A DNA stretch of 64,000 nucleotides, taken from contig CP075495.1 in NCBI GenBank assembly GCA_021613535.1, forward strand, positions 12,710,001 through 12,774,000, written 5' to 3'. Each line of letters begins with the position of its first letter. Position 1 is the first letter of the stretch. This DNA comes from Adineta vaga (lineage: Eukaryota; Rotifera). The position numbers were made by a program, and so were the translations under genes. The notes under the pieces are model-generated. The model did no database searches, was not told where the DNA came from, and saw only the letters and a program-made list of their open reading frames with translations. This document shows positions 11,399 through 23,373 of this stretch, piece by piece.

Positions 11399-14300
11399 AT
11401 GCTCTTCACTCCTGAATTGTATGAAAAAGTGATTGCTGCTATTCTTTGTTCATTCAATCCAACAACAACGAATTTTGAAAAACAAAATGCATTAAAATTT
11501 CTTGAAGATTTAAAAGATAATCATTCTATCATATGTTTAACGATTGCATTTGAATTATTGAAACAATTAAATAATCAACCAATTCTTCATCATTATAGTT
11601 TACATCTATTAGAATCAATTATAAAACATAAATGGAATCTATTGAAAAATGATGATAGAAATCTTGTGAAGAAACAATTATTTTCACTTGTAAAAAGTAC
11701 TTATTTAAATCAGATATTTCTTGAAGCAATTTATATAAGAAATTCACTAGCAAAATGTCTAGTAGAATTAATCAAACGAGATTGTTTTGAAAAAGTTAAT
11801 ACAACATTAGATGAAATCGTTACGATGATACAAGAAATCAATCAAATTCAAGGTTTTGTTATTTTATTATTTAAGGAATATCGAAATTCAATTTGTTTTC
11901 TTTAGATAACAATTCCACTCAATTAGAATTAATCTTACTTGTGTTTCGTTTTCTTAACGAAGAATTAACACTCTATGCACAAACAATTCAAGCTCAACGT
12001 CGTCGACAAATTTTCAATCAAATACAAAAACGTTTAAATGATATTTTACCTTGTTTAATTCGTATATCCAATGATCTTTCGATCATTCCTGATCAACATG
12101 AACGTTTAACTCAAACATGTCTATTAACGATGAATAGTTTTCTTACATGGGTTGAATACAATCATTTTGAACAATATGAATTATTTCTTTGTGAATTATT
12201 TTTGAAATTTTTTCAATTAAATTCAGTTAAATTACGTCATGCATCATTTGAATGTTTATTAACTTTAGTTAATAAACGTTTAGCAAGAAAACAATTACAA
12301 CAACAACAACAACAAAGAAATAAACGTATTGCAACATTACCTTCAGCAGCATTGAATTGTCAACAAGAGAAACTTTTTCTTAATTATCTACTCGGTGATA
12401 ATACATTGGAAATGTTCTATCGACTTTTAATTAGTCCAACTGTAAGTTTAAACATACTCTATTCTTCTATATAGTTCAATAATATCAAATGAATTTTTTT
12501 CAATTTTAGGATTCACTTGAACAATTACGTTCAATCGTTTCTAATGATCATATTAATTGTTTGAAAATGCTTGGACAACTTCTTGTTAAATTATCAAATA
12601 ATTTATTACAATTATATCAACAACTAGCAACAAAATCCATTGATGATAATGAATTTTTAACATTTGTTAATGAACGAACACGTTCATTTTTACAATTTCT
12701 TCTTCTACTAAATCAACATCCATTTCATTTATTATCATTAAATTCTTATCAAGCATTGAATTTATTTCTTACAAGACAACCAACTTTATTATCTAATGAA
12801 CAATTTTGTTTAAAATTAATCTTTAATCTCAAACAATCATTACATCGTATTCATTTTCCATCATCAACCGAAACAATTCAAAGTTCACCAATGGAAAATG
12901 ATGATGAAATCTTAAAAAAACAATTCCTACATAATCAACAATGTTTTATTTATGCTCTATTCGAATATGATAGTGAAGAACAATTTTTCTGGAAATTTTT
13001 TTCACAATATCGAAGTGAATTACAAAAATTGATTAAATCATTCATTGGTTTATTCTTTATAGAAATTCTTCCCGGTAAATTTACTTCGATATTTTGTTTT
13101 TGTTCCATTGAAATCTTTTCATTTTGTATTAGATCGTTCGAATGAAATTGAAACAAATATTTTATGTTTAAAATCGATTTTGGAAAATCTTTTCATCTAT
13201 CTCGAATCACTTGTTCAACGTACACCAATGACAACAACAAATTCACTGTTATCTATCTATTTAATTATCGAATGGGAAGCATTCTATCTTCTTCTCGATC
13301 ATGTTCTCTTTCTTATACGAAAAGAATTATTTTCTTCAACAAATTTATCGATAAATTCCCAAGAAAAATTTCAATCATTACTAATGACATCAACAATGAC
13401 TGAACAATTCTTGCGAACATTGAAATTTCTTTTACAATTTACACCGAATTTAAGTGAACATATTCATGGACATGTTTTAAATCTTCTATCATGTATGTTT
13501 TTTATAACACAACATGAACAAACATTAGCCATACAAATTATTCAACGATTATTATCAACATTTCAATTGTATCAACAACAAGCATTGAGTAAGAATATCA
13601 ATCTTTCTTTTTTGTCTAGTTTGAATATCTGTTTTTTTGAAATTCAATAGATGGAATTAATTTAAATGAATGTGATGTTATGCAAACTCAATCATCAAAT
13701 GCATTTTTATATTTATGTAAAAATTTTCCATCGAAAATGATTGAATATTATTCAGAATTATTTCCATTTCTTTGTCAATTATATAAAAATGAATTTCAAT
13801 TCACAAAAACTTGTTTATCTGTTACAATTGATGAATTATCAAGTTCAACATTGAAATTACTTGATTCAATACAAATTCTATTTCATTGTAAATTACAAAA
13901 GAATCAAAATCAATTCGAAGATTTTTATGAACTTATTCGACCTATCTATGAAGTTTTAAATCTTTCGTTAACATCAGAAACAATAACTGAATTTATAGAT
14001 TATTTAGATTTATGTTCCAATCAAACCAATCAAATGAATATGACACGTTATCGACGACGAAATCTTATGCTTGCTTTACATTGTTTATGTTTACTATTAC
14101 GTTATTCCAAACAACAAAGTGATACAAACATACGTTCAAGAATATCCGTTTGTCTTCGACCTATTCTATCCGATTACATTATCAAAGTGACACAATTTTG
14201 TAATCAATTATATGATCGACAAATGAATCCATTTTATGATATTCTTAAAGCAAATTTAACATATAGTGAAACAGAAAAACAATTGTATTTAGGTACCTAT

Positions 14301-15729
14301 GAAAGTAATAATATGGCAAAAGCAACAATTACTTCAACGTAAGAACAAAAATTGACTTGTATATGATTTATATCTTTAGATTATTTAGTGTGACACCATC
14401 AAGTTTTCCAGTAAGTTTTATTCGTTTTCAATCCACATCAAATCCAATCATTGATGATCAACGTCTTCGTGATTATCTTCATCGATTGTTTGATATTTGT
14501 TATCAAATCAATGGCATTTATTTCGCACATGATATCGAACTTTATTCAATAAAATTAAATGATGAGAACTATTTTTTAACAACATTTCTACAAAAAATTC
14601 TCTTTCAAAATTTCAATACTCTTCCATCATTTCGTCTTCGAATTGTTTTACGACATTTCTGTCGTTTATTTGTGGAAAATTATTGTTCATCACCGACAAT
14701 AGATAAAGATGTCATCAATGAATTATTTTTAACTTTTCTCGATATTTTCTTGCCATATATACAACAACGTTTAACACTTATGTGGAATAATTTACTAGCA
14801 ACAACATCGACAGCAACGACATATCAACAAGGTGAATGTTCCGAAGAGGTTATTGAAGAATGTGTTTGTGTTTTAATTACACGAGATTTTATTGATATTA
14901 TTCGTTATTTTATATTTAAAATAATTCCCGGACAAACAAATTCAAATTTGAATAAAAAGAAGAATAAAATATTCAATGGACGTAATAATAGTGAAAGTAT
15001 GTGTGAAGATGGAAATGGTGATTTAGATCAAATCGATGAATGGGATGAACAAGCTGCTAATAATAGTATTAGTAATAAATTATTGAACAATTCACAAGAT
15101 AAAATGGATTATAGTGATATATTTATGTATATGATGAAAATGTCTCGACAAAGTAAGTTTTATTCATTTGTTCGGGGGGGAGTATCTGTATGATATGTTT
15201 TGTTTTAGATTCGCCGTTGGCATTACGTCTGTTCAGTTATGTTATTCAAACTTTATTTGAATGTTTAACATTTCCCGATGCTTATTGTATCAATCGTTTT
15301 CTTCCGATAATTCTTCCAATAACAAAACTTTACACAGATATTATTGATAAACATATAAATTCATCTTCATTAATTGATATTAAATCATTATTTCAATGTT
15401 TATTGAAAGCACTCGAAAGACATAATGAAAATGAAGGTGTAAATACCAATTTAATCTCATTAATAGGTCATATCTATGAATTATGGTATAATCAGTATGG
15501 TCAACAATTGGATACGATTTTACATCAAACAATTCCACAATTGAATATTGAATTATTGAATACATATAAAACACGATTAGTAACAAATAGTAGTAATAAA
15601 AAACAAATACCCATTACAGAACGTGAACGCCGTGATACAATCAAAAACTTATTAAATCCACTTTTATTATCACCGGTATCATCAACTAAAAAAGAAGAAA
15701 AGAATTCAGTGAATCCATTTATAGTATAA
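11399..15729 (+). CDS. XPO5: Exportin-5, about 1330 aa
   Basis: Seven exons: 11399-11852, 11906-12441, 12510-13074, 13133-13588, 13651-14338, 14380-15152, 15209-15729. The introns are 41-68 bp and all phases agree. Exportin-5 is a HEAT-repeat karyopherin that exports pre-microRNAs and other structured RNAs with RanGTP. The N-terminal importin-beta-like region aligns by eye with the family: LHHYSLHLLESIIKHKWN (vertebrate LRHFGLQILEHVVKFRWN), IRNSLAKCLVELIKRDCF, and later QAQRRRQIFNQIQKRLNDIL. An ATG 69 bases upstream is in frame, but the family N-terminus aligns from 11399. The protein is about 10% longer than the vertebrate one, partly from Gln-, Asn- and Ser-rich insertions, such as the CAA run near 12297. 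CDC23 follows 193 bp downstream on the same strand. Confidence 0.85.
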
Positions 15730-15922
15730 CATTTATATATCCAGAAAAGATCTTTCTAGTCGACTCAGGCAACAGTACTTCTATAATCTTTCGTTTTCTT
15801 TTTCTTTTCAAACGATGATTGATTATTTTGTTTAACTTTATTTTAAACAAGAAGACGAAAAAGAAGAAGAATTGTTTTGTTTTTTGTTTTGAGATAAGTA
15901 TAAAAAACGAAGTTTTATAATA

Positions 15923-18635
15923 ATGAATCAATTATCAATGTCATTCGATGAACAACGTGATGTTAATTATCTTCAATTTGATCCAAAAACAGTAGTTAAT
16001 GATCTACAAAAAGCTATACCAGAATTAGATCTGGTTGGTCTTGTTCACAGTAGAAAATGGTAAAGAATGTCATTTTTCGAAAAGAAAATGCTTCTAAACC
16101 TTTTTCTCTAGGTGTTGTGAAATGCTTCATTGTATTACATTAGGATCTAGTACAACTGATGGTGAAAGTAATGCAGATGAAGTGGAAGATGGAATTAATT
16201 TGAATATCACTGCACGAGTAAGGCATAATTAAATAAATCTATTTCTTTCGTTTTTGAAACTAAAAGAAATCATCTCATAAGTATTCAATATAAGAAGAGA
16301 TATAAAAGAAAATGAATATATATATATTAAAATGCACGTTGCTTTTCAGGAATTAGGTACATCATCAAGTTTATATTTAATGGCTAAAAGTTATTTTGAT
16401 CTTCGTGAATATACTCGTTGTGCACATCATCTAAGAAATTGTACAAGTGGTTATGGTTTTTTTCTTCGACTTTATGCATTATATCTCGTATAATTATATT
16501 CCATTCTTTTTCTATGTATTTATTCGATTAATCATTTTTTGCTTAGGATGGTCTTAAACATCGTTGTGATGATTTTGTTGATGTATTTCGTAAGTTCGTT
16601 TGCTTTCTTCTGTACTATGAAAATGATATTTGTTTTTCATCTTATTTTTAGCCGATACAGCAAGTAATCAACGTCAAGCAACGAGTAAGTTTGTTTAATC
16701 AAATGAATAGAAAGCATTCTTACTTACTCTTGTCTTATACTATAGCAAAAGCATCACTTGATAATGCATGGTTAATACGTCTTCGTACAGAATTAACTAC
16801 TAGTGAAAAAAATCAACAATTAAATGGATATAGTTGTTATGTGTAAGTTTAGTTTGTCTCTGTTCTGAAAGATATATCTATATTCTTATTCGTTTAGATA
16901 CGCTTTAGTACTGAAACGATTAGGTTTACTTCATGAAGCATTGCCTTATTTTGTGCGTACTATAAAAGCAGTACCACATCTTTGGTCAGCATGGGAAGAT
17001 CTTGCTATGCTTATTGATAGTGAACAAAAGGTTGTTTTGTAAAAAAAAAACAATACAATTGATTGGAATTTCTTTTCTCTCTTCGTTGCATTTTAGCTTC
17101 ATAGTCTTGATTTACCAAAACATTGGATACGAAATGTTTTTTATGCTCGGTGTTATGTTGAATTACATAAGCCTGAATTATGTGTATATATTTGTAAAGA
17201 ATTAACACAAATTGGTTTTCAAAATTCGACATGTATTCTTTTATTACAAGCGAAAGCTTATGAAACAGGAGCTGGTGAATGAATAAATAGAAAATGAATA
17301 TTTTGTTATTAATGATACATTCTTTTTTAATTTTTAGAATTACAATTAGCACGAACATGCTGTGAAGAAGCTCGAACAATCGATCCATATAATCTCGATT
17401 CAATGGATATCTTTTCCAATATTCTTTTCGTTCTTGTACGTATAGAAAATGATTTCATTATCGACTTTCAGAATATATACAATCCCTATCTTTTTCTTTA
17501 AAGGAAGATTATCATGCATTGGCTGGCTTAGCACAAAAATGTATTGAAACAGAAAAATATCGCTTTGAAACATGTATTGTTGTTGGTAAGATAATTAAAA
17601 TTAGTGATTGTATCATCAAATTGATTTCTGTTTTTCAGCGAATTTCTATAGTATACGTAATGATCATGCTCGTGCTATTCAATATCTAACTCGTGCTCTA
17701 CGTATGAATCCTGATTATCCAGCTGCATGGATTCTCTTAGGTCATGAATTTGTCGAAGGAAAAAATCATGCAGCAGCTATTAATGCTTATCGAGAAGCGT
17801 TAGGTTAGGAAAACTTCTATGTAAACAATTTCTATCGATAGATTTATTTAGATCTTAATCGTAGAGATCATCGTGCTTGGTATGGTCTTGGTGAAACATA
17901 TGAAATTATCAAAATGTACAATTATGCTTTATATTATTTTAAAGAAGCTTTTGCTCTTAAGTAAATAGAATGATCTTTATTCAGATTTTGAATCATGCAT
18001 TTCTTTCTATCCCCGTATAGACCAAATGATTCACGTTATTCCAATGCACTTGGTGAAATCTATGAAAGAACTCAGAAATTACATGAAGCAAAAAAATGCT
18101 ATTGGCGTTCGTATTGTGTCGGTGATATTGAAGGCAATGCTCTGGCCAAATATGCACAGTAATGATTTGAAATTTATTGTATTTCATTTAAATGAAACAA
18201 ATTTTCTTCTTTTTTTTAGTGTTTGCGATCATTTGAAAGATGAAGAAACAGCTGCTCGAGCTTACATGGAATTTATTCGTACACAAGAATTGCGACAAGT
18301 ATAGAAGAGAAAATTATTTATCAAAAAGCACTTGTTTGATTCTAATTTAGGTCAAAAATTTTACTGAATTTTCTCATGCTGCTGAATTTCTTGCTAATTA
18401 TCATGTGAAAAAACGTCAATATGATCAAGCATGTTCATACGCTCGAAAATGTTTAGAATTTCCTGAAGTCAAAAATGCAGCTAAAGATATTTTAAATAAA
18501 ATCACTGGATTACGTGAAGGTCAGCAACAGCTTAAAGATAAAGAAATAACACAACAACAAACATCAGGACCAATACCAACAGCTCAATCAACAATCCATG
18601 AATTTGATTCATCATCGACAACAACAATTGATTAA
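15923..18635 (+). CDS. CDC23: Anaphase-promoting complex subunit CDC23/APC8, 606 aa
   Basis: Fifteen exons: 15923-16059, 16112-16217, 16350-16487, 16547-16589, 16652-16684, 16746-16842, 16898-17030, 17097-17274, 17338-17435, 17504-17585, 17639-17803, 17852-17960, 18021-18158, 18220-18298, 18351-18635. They sum to 607 codons. CDC23 is a TPR scaffold of the anaphase-promoting complex, the ubiquitin ligase that degrades cyclin B and securin. The N-terminal APC8 domain includes the LVHSRKW region. The TPR array carries family blocks such as [56 protein letters not shown] and [18 protein letters not shown]. The length matches vertebrate CDC23 (about 597 aa). Two introns use the unusual donors gttgtt and gttagg. 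It may be co-transcribed with upstream exportin-5. Confidence 0.92.
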
Positions 18636-18754
18636 AAACGATGAATTTTTCTTTCAATTTTCTACATATATTTTTTTCTCTTTCTAAAGTTGAATATATT
18701 TTGTCAGATATCATTTAAAAATAAGTCTGTTTATTCGAAAGATGATTGAACGTC

Positions 18755-18760
18755 AATAAA
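18755..18760 (+). terminator. AATAAA polyadenylation signal, CDC23
   Basis: A canonical hexamer 120 bp after the CDC23 stop codon. Confidence 0.5.
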
Positions 18761-19157
18761 AATGCTTACGTAATTTAAAATTTGATTTGTAATGAAGGTT
18801 ATCGAGTTTACCAGTAGAAGTAACATACACCTTCAATTTTACTGATTCATTTCTGTAAAATCATTGTTGTTATGATTAATTCACCTTGAAAGAAAGAAAA
18901 GCAGACAATTGCGTACGAGCTTATATTTCTCGAAAGAAATTGTTAAAAAAAAAAGACTTCGAGTACGAGAGAATTCATTCATTCTTTTTTTCTTCTGCAT
19001 TATTTTTTACGAACAAACAGAGAATAAACATCACGTGTACGAGAACAACCCAGAAGAAATAATAGGAAATCTATATAAATCAGAGAAAGAAACATTGGTA
19101 CATTACATAAAATTCTTCTACTTTTCTTTTACGTAAACTCAATCATACTTATTCAAA
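18761..19157. other. Intergenic region, probable 5' UTR of next gene
   Basis: No convincing coding sequence. The 3' part probably belongs to an upstream UTR exon of the small gene at 19215, because a consensus donor (gtaagtaag) begins at about 19158. Confidence 0.4.
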
Positions 19158-19214
19158 AGTAAGTAAGAAAATCTATGAAGAATTCAAGTCATCTATATCA
19201 TACTTTCTATCTAG

Positions 19215-19430
19215 ATGGACGGTGCTGTTAGTCAACATTATAAAGAAGCAACTGACAACAAATTGACAAGCAAAGATAAAGAAATTCTTTCTGAAACAAA
19301 ATCACCAACGAAAGATTCAGATCTACAAGCTGAAAAATTTGGTGGAGATACACCAAGTCAACAAGGTAGTGGAACAGCTACTACACTTGATAATGCTACT
19401 GGACAAACCAATCCAAATGTGATCTACTAA
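19215..19430 (+). CDS. Small hydrophilic protein, 71 aa, unrecognised
   Basis: A single coding exon preceded by a textbook intron: gtaagtaag at about 19158 to ttctatctag directly before the ATG, about 57 bp, so the upstream exon is probably 5' UTR. The product is strongly hydrophilic and probably disordered, rich in Lys, Asp, Thr, Ser, Gln and Gly, without Cys or Trp. No domain or signal peptide is visible. The composition recalls small stress-related hydrophilins, but no LEA-type 11-residue repeat is present and I assign no function. AATAAA follows at 19497. The next gene is convergent, with its stop only 83 bp away. Confidence 0.55.
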   Translation: MDGAVSQHYKEATDNKLTSKDKEILSETKSPTKDSDLQAEKFGGDTPSQQGSGTATTLDNATGQTNPNVIY

Positions 19431-19496
19431 TTACAAGAAAAGAAACTCTCTTTTTTTTAATGTATGCTTTGATTTTATTTTTTTGATCCTTTGTAA

Positions 19497-19502
19497 AATA
19501 AA
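19497..19502 (+). terminator. AATAAA polyadenylation signal for the 71-aa protein gene
   Basis: A canonical hexamer 67 bp after the stop codon, inside the 83-bp convergent gap. Confidence 0.55.
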
Positions 19503-19513
19503 ACTTGAAAATA

Positions 19514-20017
19514 TTAATGCCAAACAATTGACATCTGACTATTAGCATCATGAGTATCGAATTTCAATTGAGAATTTTGTTTTGTTGTAAAGATCAACAC
19601 CGTATATCGAGCTTCTTGAATTTCAGCGAAATATTGACCATCATCAATAGAAGATCCAAAATGTTGATTATTACCAATAATAATATGAAAAAATTCATTG
19701 GGATATTGTTTAGCAAGTTCTTTACGTAAATATGAAGAGATATCACCATATGTTTTCATCATTGTTGGAAAATTTCGACTAGTTTCAAATGCAGTATTGA
19801 CAAGACGTTCACAATCATTTCCGAACGTAACATTACTCGATGAGATAAGTACAGCACGATTGTGTTGTGTTGGTACTTGTCGATTCTGTTTTTGAGCAGA
19901 TGAGATTGACTTCTTTTTACGCTTTTGTTCGAAATGTGCGCAAGTTGCATTAGTAATAATTGTGCCTACTAACTCGAGTACTACTCGAGCAAAAATTTCA
20001 ACGACAATTTCAGCCAT
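19514..20017 (-). CDS. Dynein-light-chain-like (LC8-fold) protein, 167 aa, copy A
   Basis: Intronless. The C-terminal half (about residues 60-165) resembles the dynein light chain LC8 fold. DISSYLRKELAKQYPNEFFH, IIIGNNQHFGSSIDD and RYTVLIFTTKQ line up in order with the LC8 helix (IAAYIKKEFDKKY), the WHCIVGRNFGSYV strand and the final VAILLFKSG strand. The N-terminus adds about 60 residues, with a hydrophobic first helix then a basic KRKKK patch. A related gene lies at 21076-21651. LC8 proteins are dimeric hub or cargo adaptors; whether this divergent member binds dynein is unknown. The identification is from motif order only. Confidence 0.6.
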   Translation of the reverse strand: MAEIVVEIFARVVLELVGTIITNATCAHFEQKRKKKSISSAQKQNRQVPTQHNRAVLISSSNVTFGNDCERLVNTAFETSRNFPTMMKTYGDISSYLRKELAKQYPNEFFHIIIGNNQHFGSSIDDGQYFAEIQEARYTVLIFTTKQNSQLKFDTHDANSQMSIVWH

Positions 20018-21075
20018 GGCTATGTTGTTTTACTATGTATTGAGTTGAGAAGAAGAAATTAGAGAATAGATTGAATAAAAACTCTCATATCGGTCACTTA
20101 TTTTATAGGTTGATACATGGTTTATTATCTTTTATTGTTTGAATGACACATATCTGAATGACGTTATCGTCTTCTTTTTTTTAAAGTAAGTATTATGAAG
20201 CGATATTTGACCAAGTAAAATATATTGACGTGTTACAAAAAAGAATATCTTCAATCATTACTCATCTACAGCCAAGCAACCATGCGTGGGTTATCTTCAC
20301 GTCTATCAATATACTTTTACAAAACATCATTTGTTGCCAGGTAAATTTCAATTCTAACAATAACAAATTGAATTCATATCATTATTTTGCGGTGGATATC
20401 TTGTATGTATAGATATAGATGAAGATGGTTGAGTACAAAATCGATCTTACGTTGTCACTGGTACTCTCAAAATTGGCAAAGGTGTGGATTTGCGACGATT
20501 TGAAATGTCCTTCTGAAGGAAATAAGTAGCATACCTAATAAACACCAACATGTGACATGTACTCTAGTAGTGTTGTCAAGAAGGCTTATTGTTTTCTTGA
20601 TAAATTTTATTTCCCTCATCATCTAACTAGAACCATATATGAATCATAAACTAAGTTTTCGTGTCTTCATTTACATACACAATGCTCTCTACGGTAGATT
20701 GTTTTTAGAGAAAAAGGTGAGAAGAATAAACGAAATTTATGATGAAAACAATGAATCTATTCTAGAACTCTATCTGAGTACATGTCACATATTTGTACTT
20801 TTCTCGACTGATTCTTAGCGAATGTGTGCTTGTATTATAGATAGGAGAAATAAATCCCAACTGTTCAGGTAGTTGAACACGTCGAAAATCAGATGTGTCA
20901 CATATTTTCAACAGGGTGCAAGATGGATTAAAGCGACGCTAAAGGACAGTATTGTATAAAGAAAAATGTTTTATTCTGTTTATCAAATCGAACAAAAGAA
21001 TGTTTTAGATCTATTTTTTAAAATTTATGTTCTTTTGGACAATATCAAAAATAGAGAATACAAATATGATTGTTT
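20018..21075. other. Gene-free spacer between the two LC8-like genes
   Basis: About 1.06 kb without a supported ORF. I see no remnant of a third copy, but diverged fragments cannot be excluded by eye. Confidence 0.5.
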
Positions 21076-21651
21076 TTATTTTTTCAATGGTTTAATTGTT
21101 AATGGTTTCCATTCCAGAATCATCTGACTGTTGGCATCGTGAATTTCTAAATTAACCTTTCGTTCTCGTCGAGTGGTAAAAATCAGTACACGATATTGTT
21201 CTTGTTCTAGTTCAGCAAAATAATCTCCATCATCAATAGCAAAACCGAATGCATTGTTTTGACCAAGAATAATATGAAAATATTCATCAGGATATTTTTT
21301 AAATAATTCTTTTCGTAAATGTTGACTTATATTTCCACAAGTACCCATTATAGATGGAAATGTTTGACTGGTTTGAAAAACAATATTAATCAATCGAAGG
21401 CATTCATTTCCAAATGCTGATGAACTTGCTTCAACAAGTATAGCACGTTCATGTTCAATCGTAGGTGAATCGGAAAGTGTTGGCGTAGCGATATCAACTA
21501 TGATATGTGGTTGTTTTTCTCGACGATTATGACGGCCTGATGATATATGAGTGTTAAGATTTTGATGTTGAGCATCAGTATTAGAACTCATCGGCACACT
21601 AGATGCTTTCGATGAAGACTGATCAAATACACCACCAAATACTTTTTTCAT
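21076..21651 (-). CDS. Dynein-light-chain-like (LC8-fold) protein, 191 aa, copy B
   Basis: Intronless paralogue of the gene at 19514-20017, same orientation. Shared blocks are FGNECLRLIN, NISQHLRKELFKKYPDEYFH, IILGQNNAFGFAIDDGDYFA, YRVLIFTTR and HDANSQM near the C-terminus. The LC8-like core covers about residues 85-175. The N-terminal 80 residues are Ser/His/Arg-rich and unrelated to copy A. The shared C-terminal HDANSQM block lies beyond the usual LC8 end, so it is a lineage feature of this pair. The two proteins are clearly diverged (roughly half identical in the core by eye), so the duplication is not recent. Function is inferred from fold only. Confidence 0.6.
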   Translation of the reverse strand: MKKVFGGVFDQSSSKASSVPMSSNTDAQHQNLNTHISSGRHNRREKQPHIIVDIATPTLSDSPTIEHERAILVEASSSAFGNECLRLINIVFQTSQTFPSIMGTCGNISQHLRKELFKKYPDEYFHIILGQNNAFGFAIDDGDYFAELEQEQYRVLIFTTRRERKVNLEIHDANSQMILEWKPLTIKPLKK

Positions 21652-22310
21652 CTATATCGATATGAGGAACTGTTGTCGAAGTTGATACTTCCGTTTTTTT
21701 TTGTGTTCTTTATACGAACTGTGTGAAAACGTTTAGATATATCATATATATAGAGACGTCATTGCATTCGTTCTACCCCTAGTAATGCTGATATCTTCTC
21801 AACATATAAAGTGTATACACCTGTCTGTTAATATGATATTTTTCTGTGTTGTTGTTTAATTCATACGTTATACGGAAAAATAAAAATATATTAAATATTT
21901 GATTTCATCGAGAAAAAATATACCGATAGACTTATAAAAATAAAAATAATAAATTAGAAATATCTACAGTCAATTATATTCAGCTTTACTTTACAAGTTC
22001 TAAAAAGATCTTAAAGAAGATATGATGTTTAAAGTTTCACAAATAATAGAATGTATTACAAATATTTATTTCTACACAGTTTCTGATTATTTATAGAAAA
22101 TATTTGTATCATCATTGATCTACACACGCACGCATAATCAGCACTTAGATGTCGCTCAGTGACAGATGCGAATATAGATCGTCAAGTCAACGAAATACCT
22201 AAAGTCCTTCTTTCTAACCTAATGGCAAATCGATCCAATCCTCATAAACAAGATCGACCGTAATATTTTTTTTAAAAACACTCCAAAGATATTTTTGTCA
22301 TTTATAAACA
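21652..22310. other. Divergent intergenic region upstream of MRPS24
   Basis: Separates the start of LC8-like copy B (minus) from MRPS24 (plus). No coding sequence is seen; it is likely to contain both promoters. Confidence 0.45.
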
Positions 22311-22888
22311 ATGACCACGTTACTAAAACTAAATCTTTCAAGAAATGTTTGGCAACAAAATTGCTATCTATCAACTAGTCCAATTGTTCACAGTTGGTTT
22401 GTTAAATTAACAAATGTAACACAAGTAAATACAGAAGCAGCCGTACCCAAACATACACGAAAACGAAATTATCCATTGAGTTGTATGAATATTTCTTTTT
22501 CTATGGAATTTCTCTGCATTTGTCTCTTAGAAAAGATGAACAACGTCAATTTCCTAAACTAATTGGACATACAAAAACATGGAATACATTTAATACATCG
22601 AATCTACGTGATGGTAAACGTAAAGCCGAAACGGTTAGTGATGATCTTTTTCTTCGTCAATTTATTTATGGTACATGGCATTCGTTATTTGTTTCTGAAC
22701 TGATTATCAAACGACGTCATAATATGATCATTCTCAGTGGACTTGTTACAAGAAATATACATCCACGTCGAATGTATTTTCTTATAGGTTATACCGAAGA
22801 AATTCTTTCTGCTTTATTAAAAACTCCTGTGAAAATGGAAATTCAGACTGTTGAAAATAAAGAGGATGTCATTTTTACCCATTGGTAG
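22311..22888 (+). CDS. MRPS24: Mitochondrial ribosomal protein S24 (uS3m), 174 aa
   Basis: Two exons, 22311-22482 and 22536-22888, around a 53-bp intron (donor t|gtatga, acceptor gaaaag). I chose this splice because it restores the family SYEQ-type junction (vertebrate TYEEA) and keeps frame. The protein is a small-subunit mitochondrial ribosomal component near the mRNA entry side. Recognisable blocks are LIGHTKTWNTFNTSNL, VSDDLFLRQFIYGTWH, LIIKRRHNMI and YFLIGYTEEILSALLKTPVK, matching vertebrate VEDVFLRKFMWGTF, LVLKRRGNQ and [20 protein letters not shown]. The N-terminus is basic and Leu/Ser-rich, as expected of a mitochondrial targeting peptide. The length is close to the human 167 aa. Confidence 0.88.
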
Positions 22889-22970
22889 AGAGAATAGACA
22901 AAAGAAAAACAACGTTTTTTTTTGTTATAATAGATTTGTTTATTTCTAGATAAAACGACTTTGTTTCCCT

Positions 22971-23276
22971 CTAGGAAATCATATTCTTTAGAATTTCAAG
23001 AAAAAGAAACAAATCAATTGAACGAATGATACTCGATAAGTAAAAATGAAAATCAATTATTCGACAATAACGTAAAATTTGATACCAATCATAAAATTTC
23101 CATAGAATATCGATGGGTTTCAAACCTAGATGCCATCGAAAATGAATGTGTTCATTGGAACATTTGATCAATGTTATATAGAAGGGTTCGAGATCGATTC
23201 GAGAATTATATAAAACAGTTAAACGATAGATTATTTCGATAGATATAAAGATAATTAAATAAAATTTCCAATTCAT
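22971..23276 (-). CDS. Possible small membrane protein, 101 aa, unrecognised
   Basis: An intronless frame between MRPS24 and UQCRFS1, antisense to both. It begins with a hydrophobic segment (YLIIFISIEIIY) that could be a signal anchor, followed by an aromatic-rich region (HFRWHLGLKPIDILWKFYDW) and a hydrophobic C-terminus. Codon use resembles real genes in the window rather than T-rich noise, which is the main reason to list it. No family is recognised. It could be a chance frame. Confidence 0.35.
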   Translation of the reverse strand: MNWKFYLIIFISIEIIYRLTVLYNSRIDLEPFYITLIKCSNEHIHFRWHLGLKPIDILWKFYDWYQILRYCRIIDFHFYLSSIIRSIDLFLFLEILKNMIS

Positions 23277-23373
23277 TATTATTTTTAATATAATATATAT
23301 ATTGCAAAAGAAAAATGCCTGACTACATCGCGCATTTCAAAGTTATCTATTTCTATTCGTTTTTCTTTCAGAT

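Noticed and set aside
18909-19136. 75-codon frame before the small hydrophilic gene
   Set aside because: No motif, T-rich end, and it stops before the donor of the intron preceding 19215; better explained as 5' UTR or intergenic DNA.
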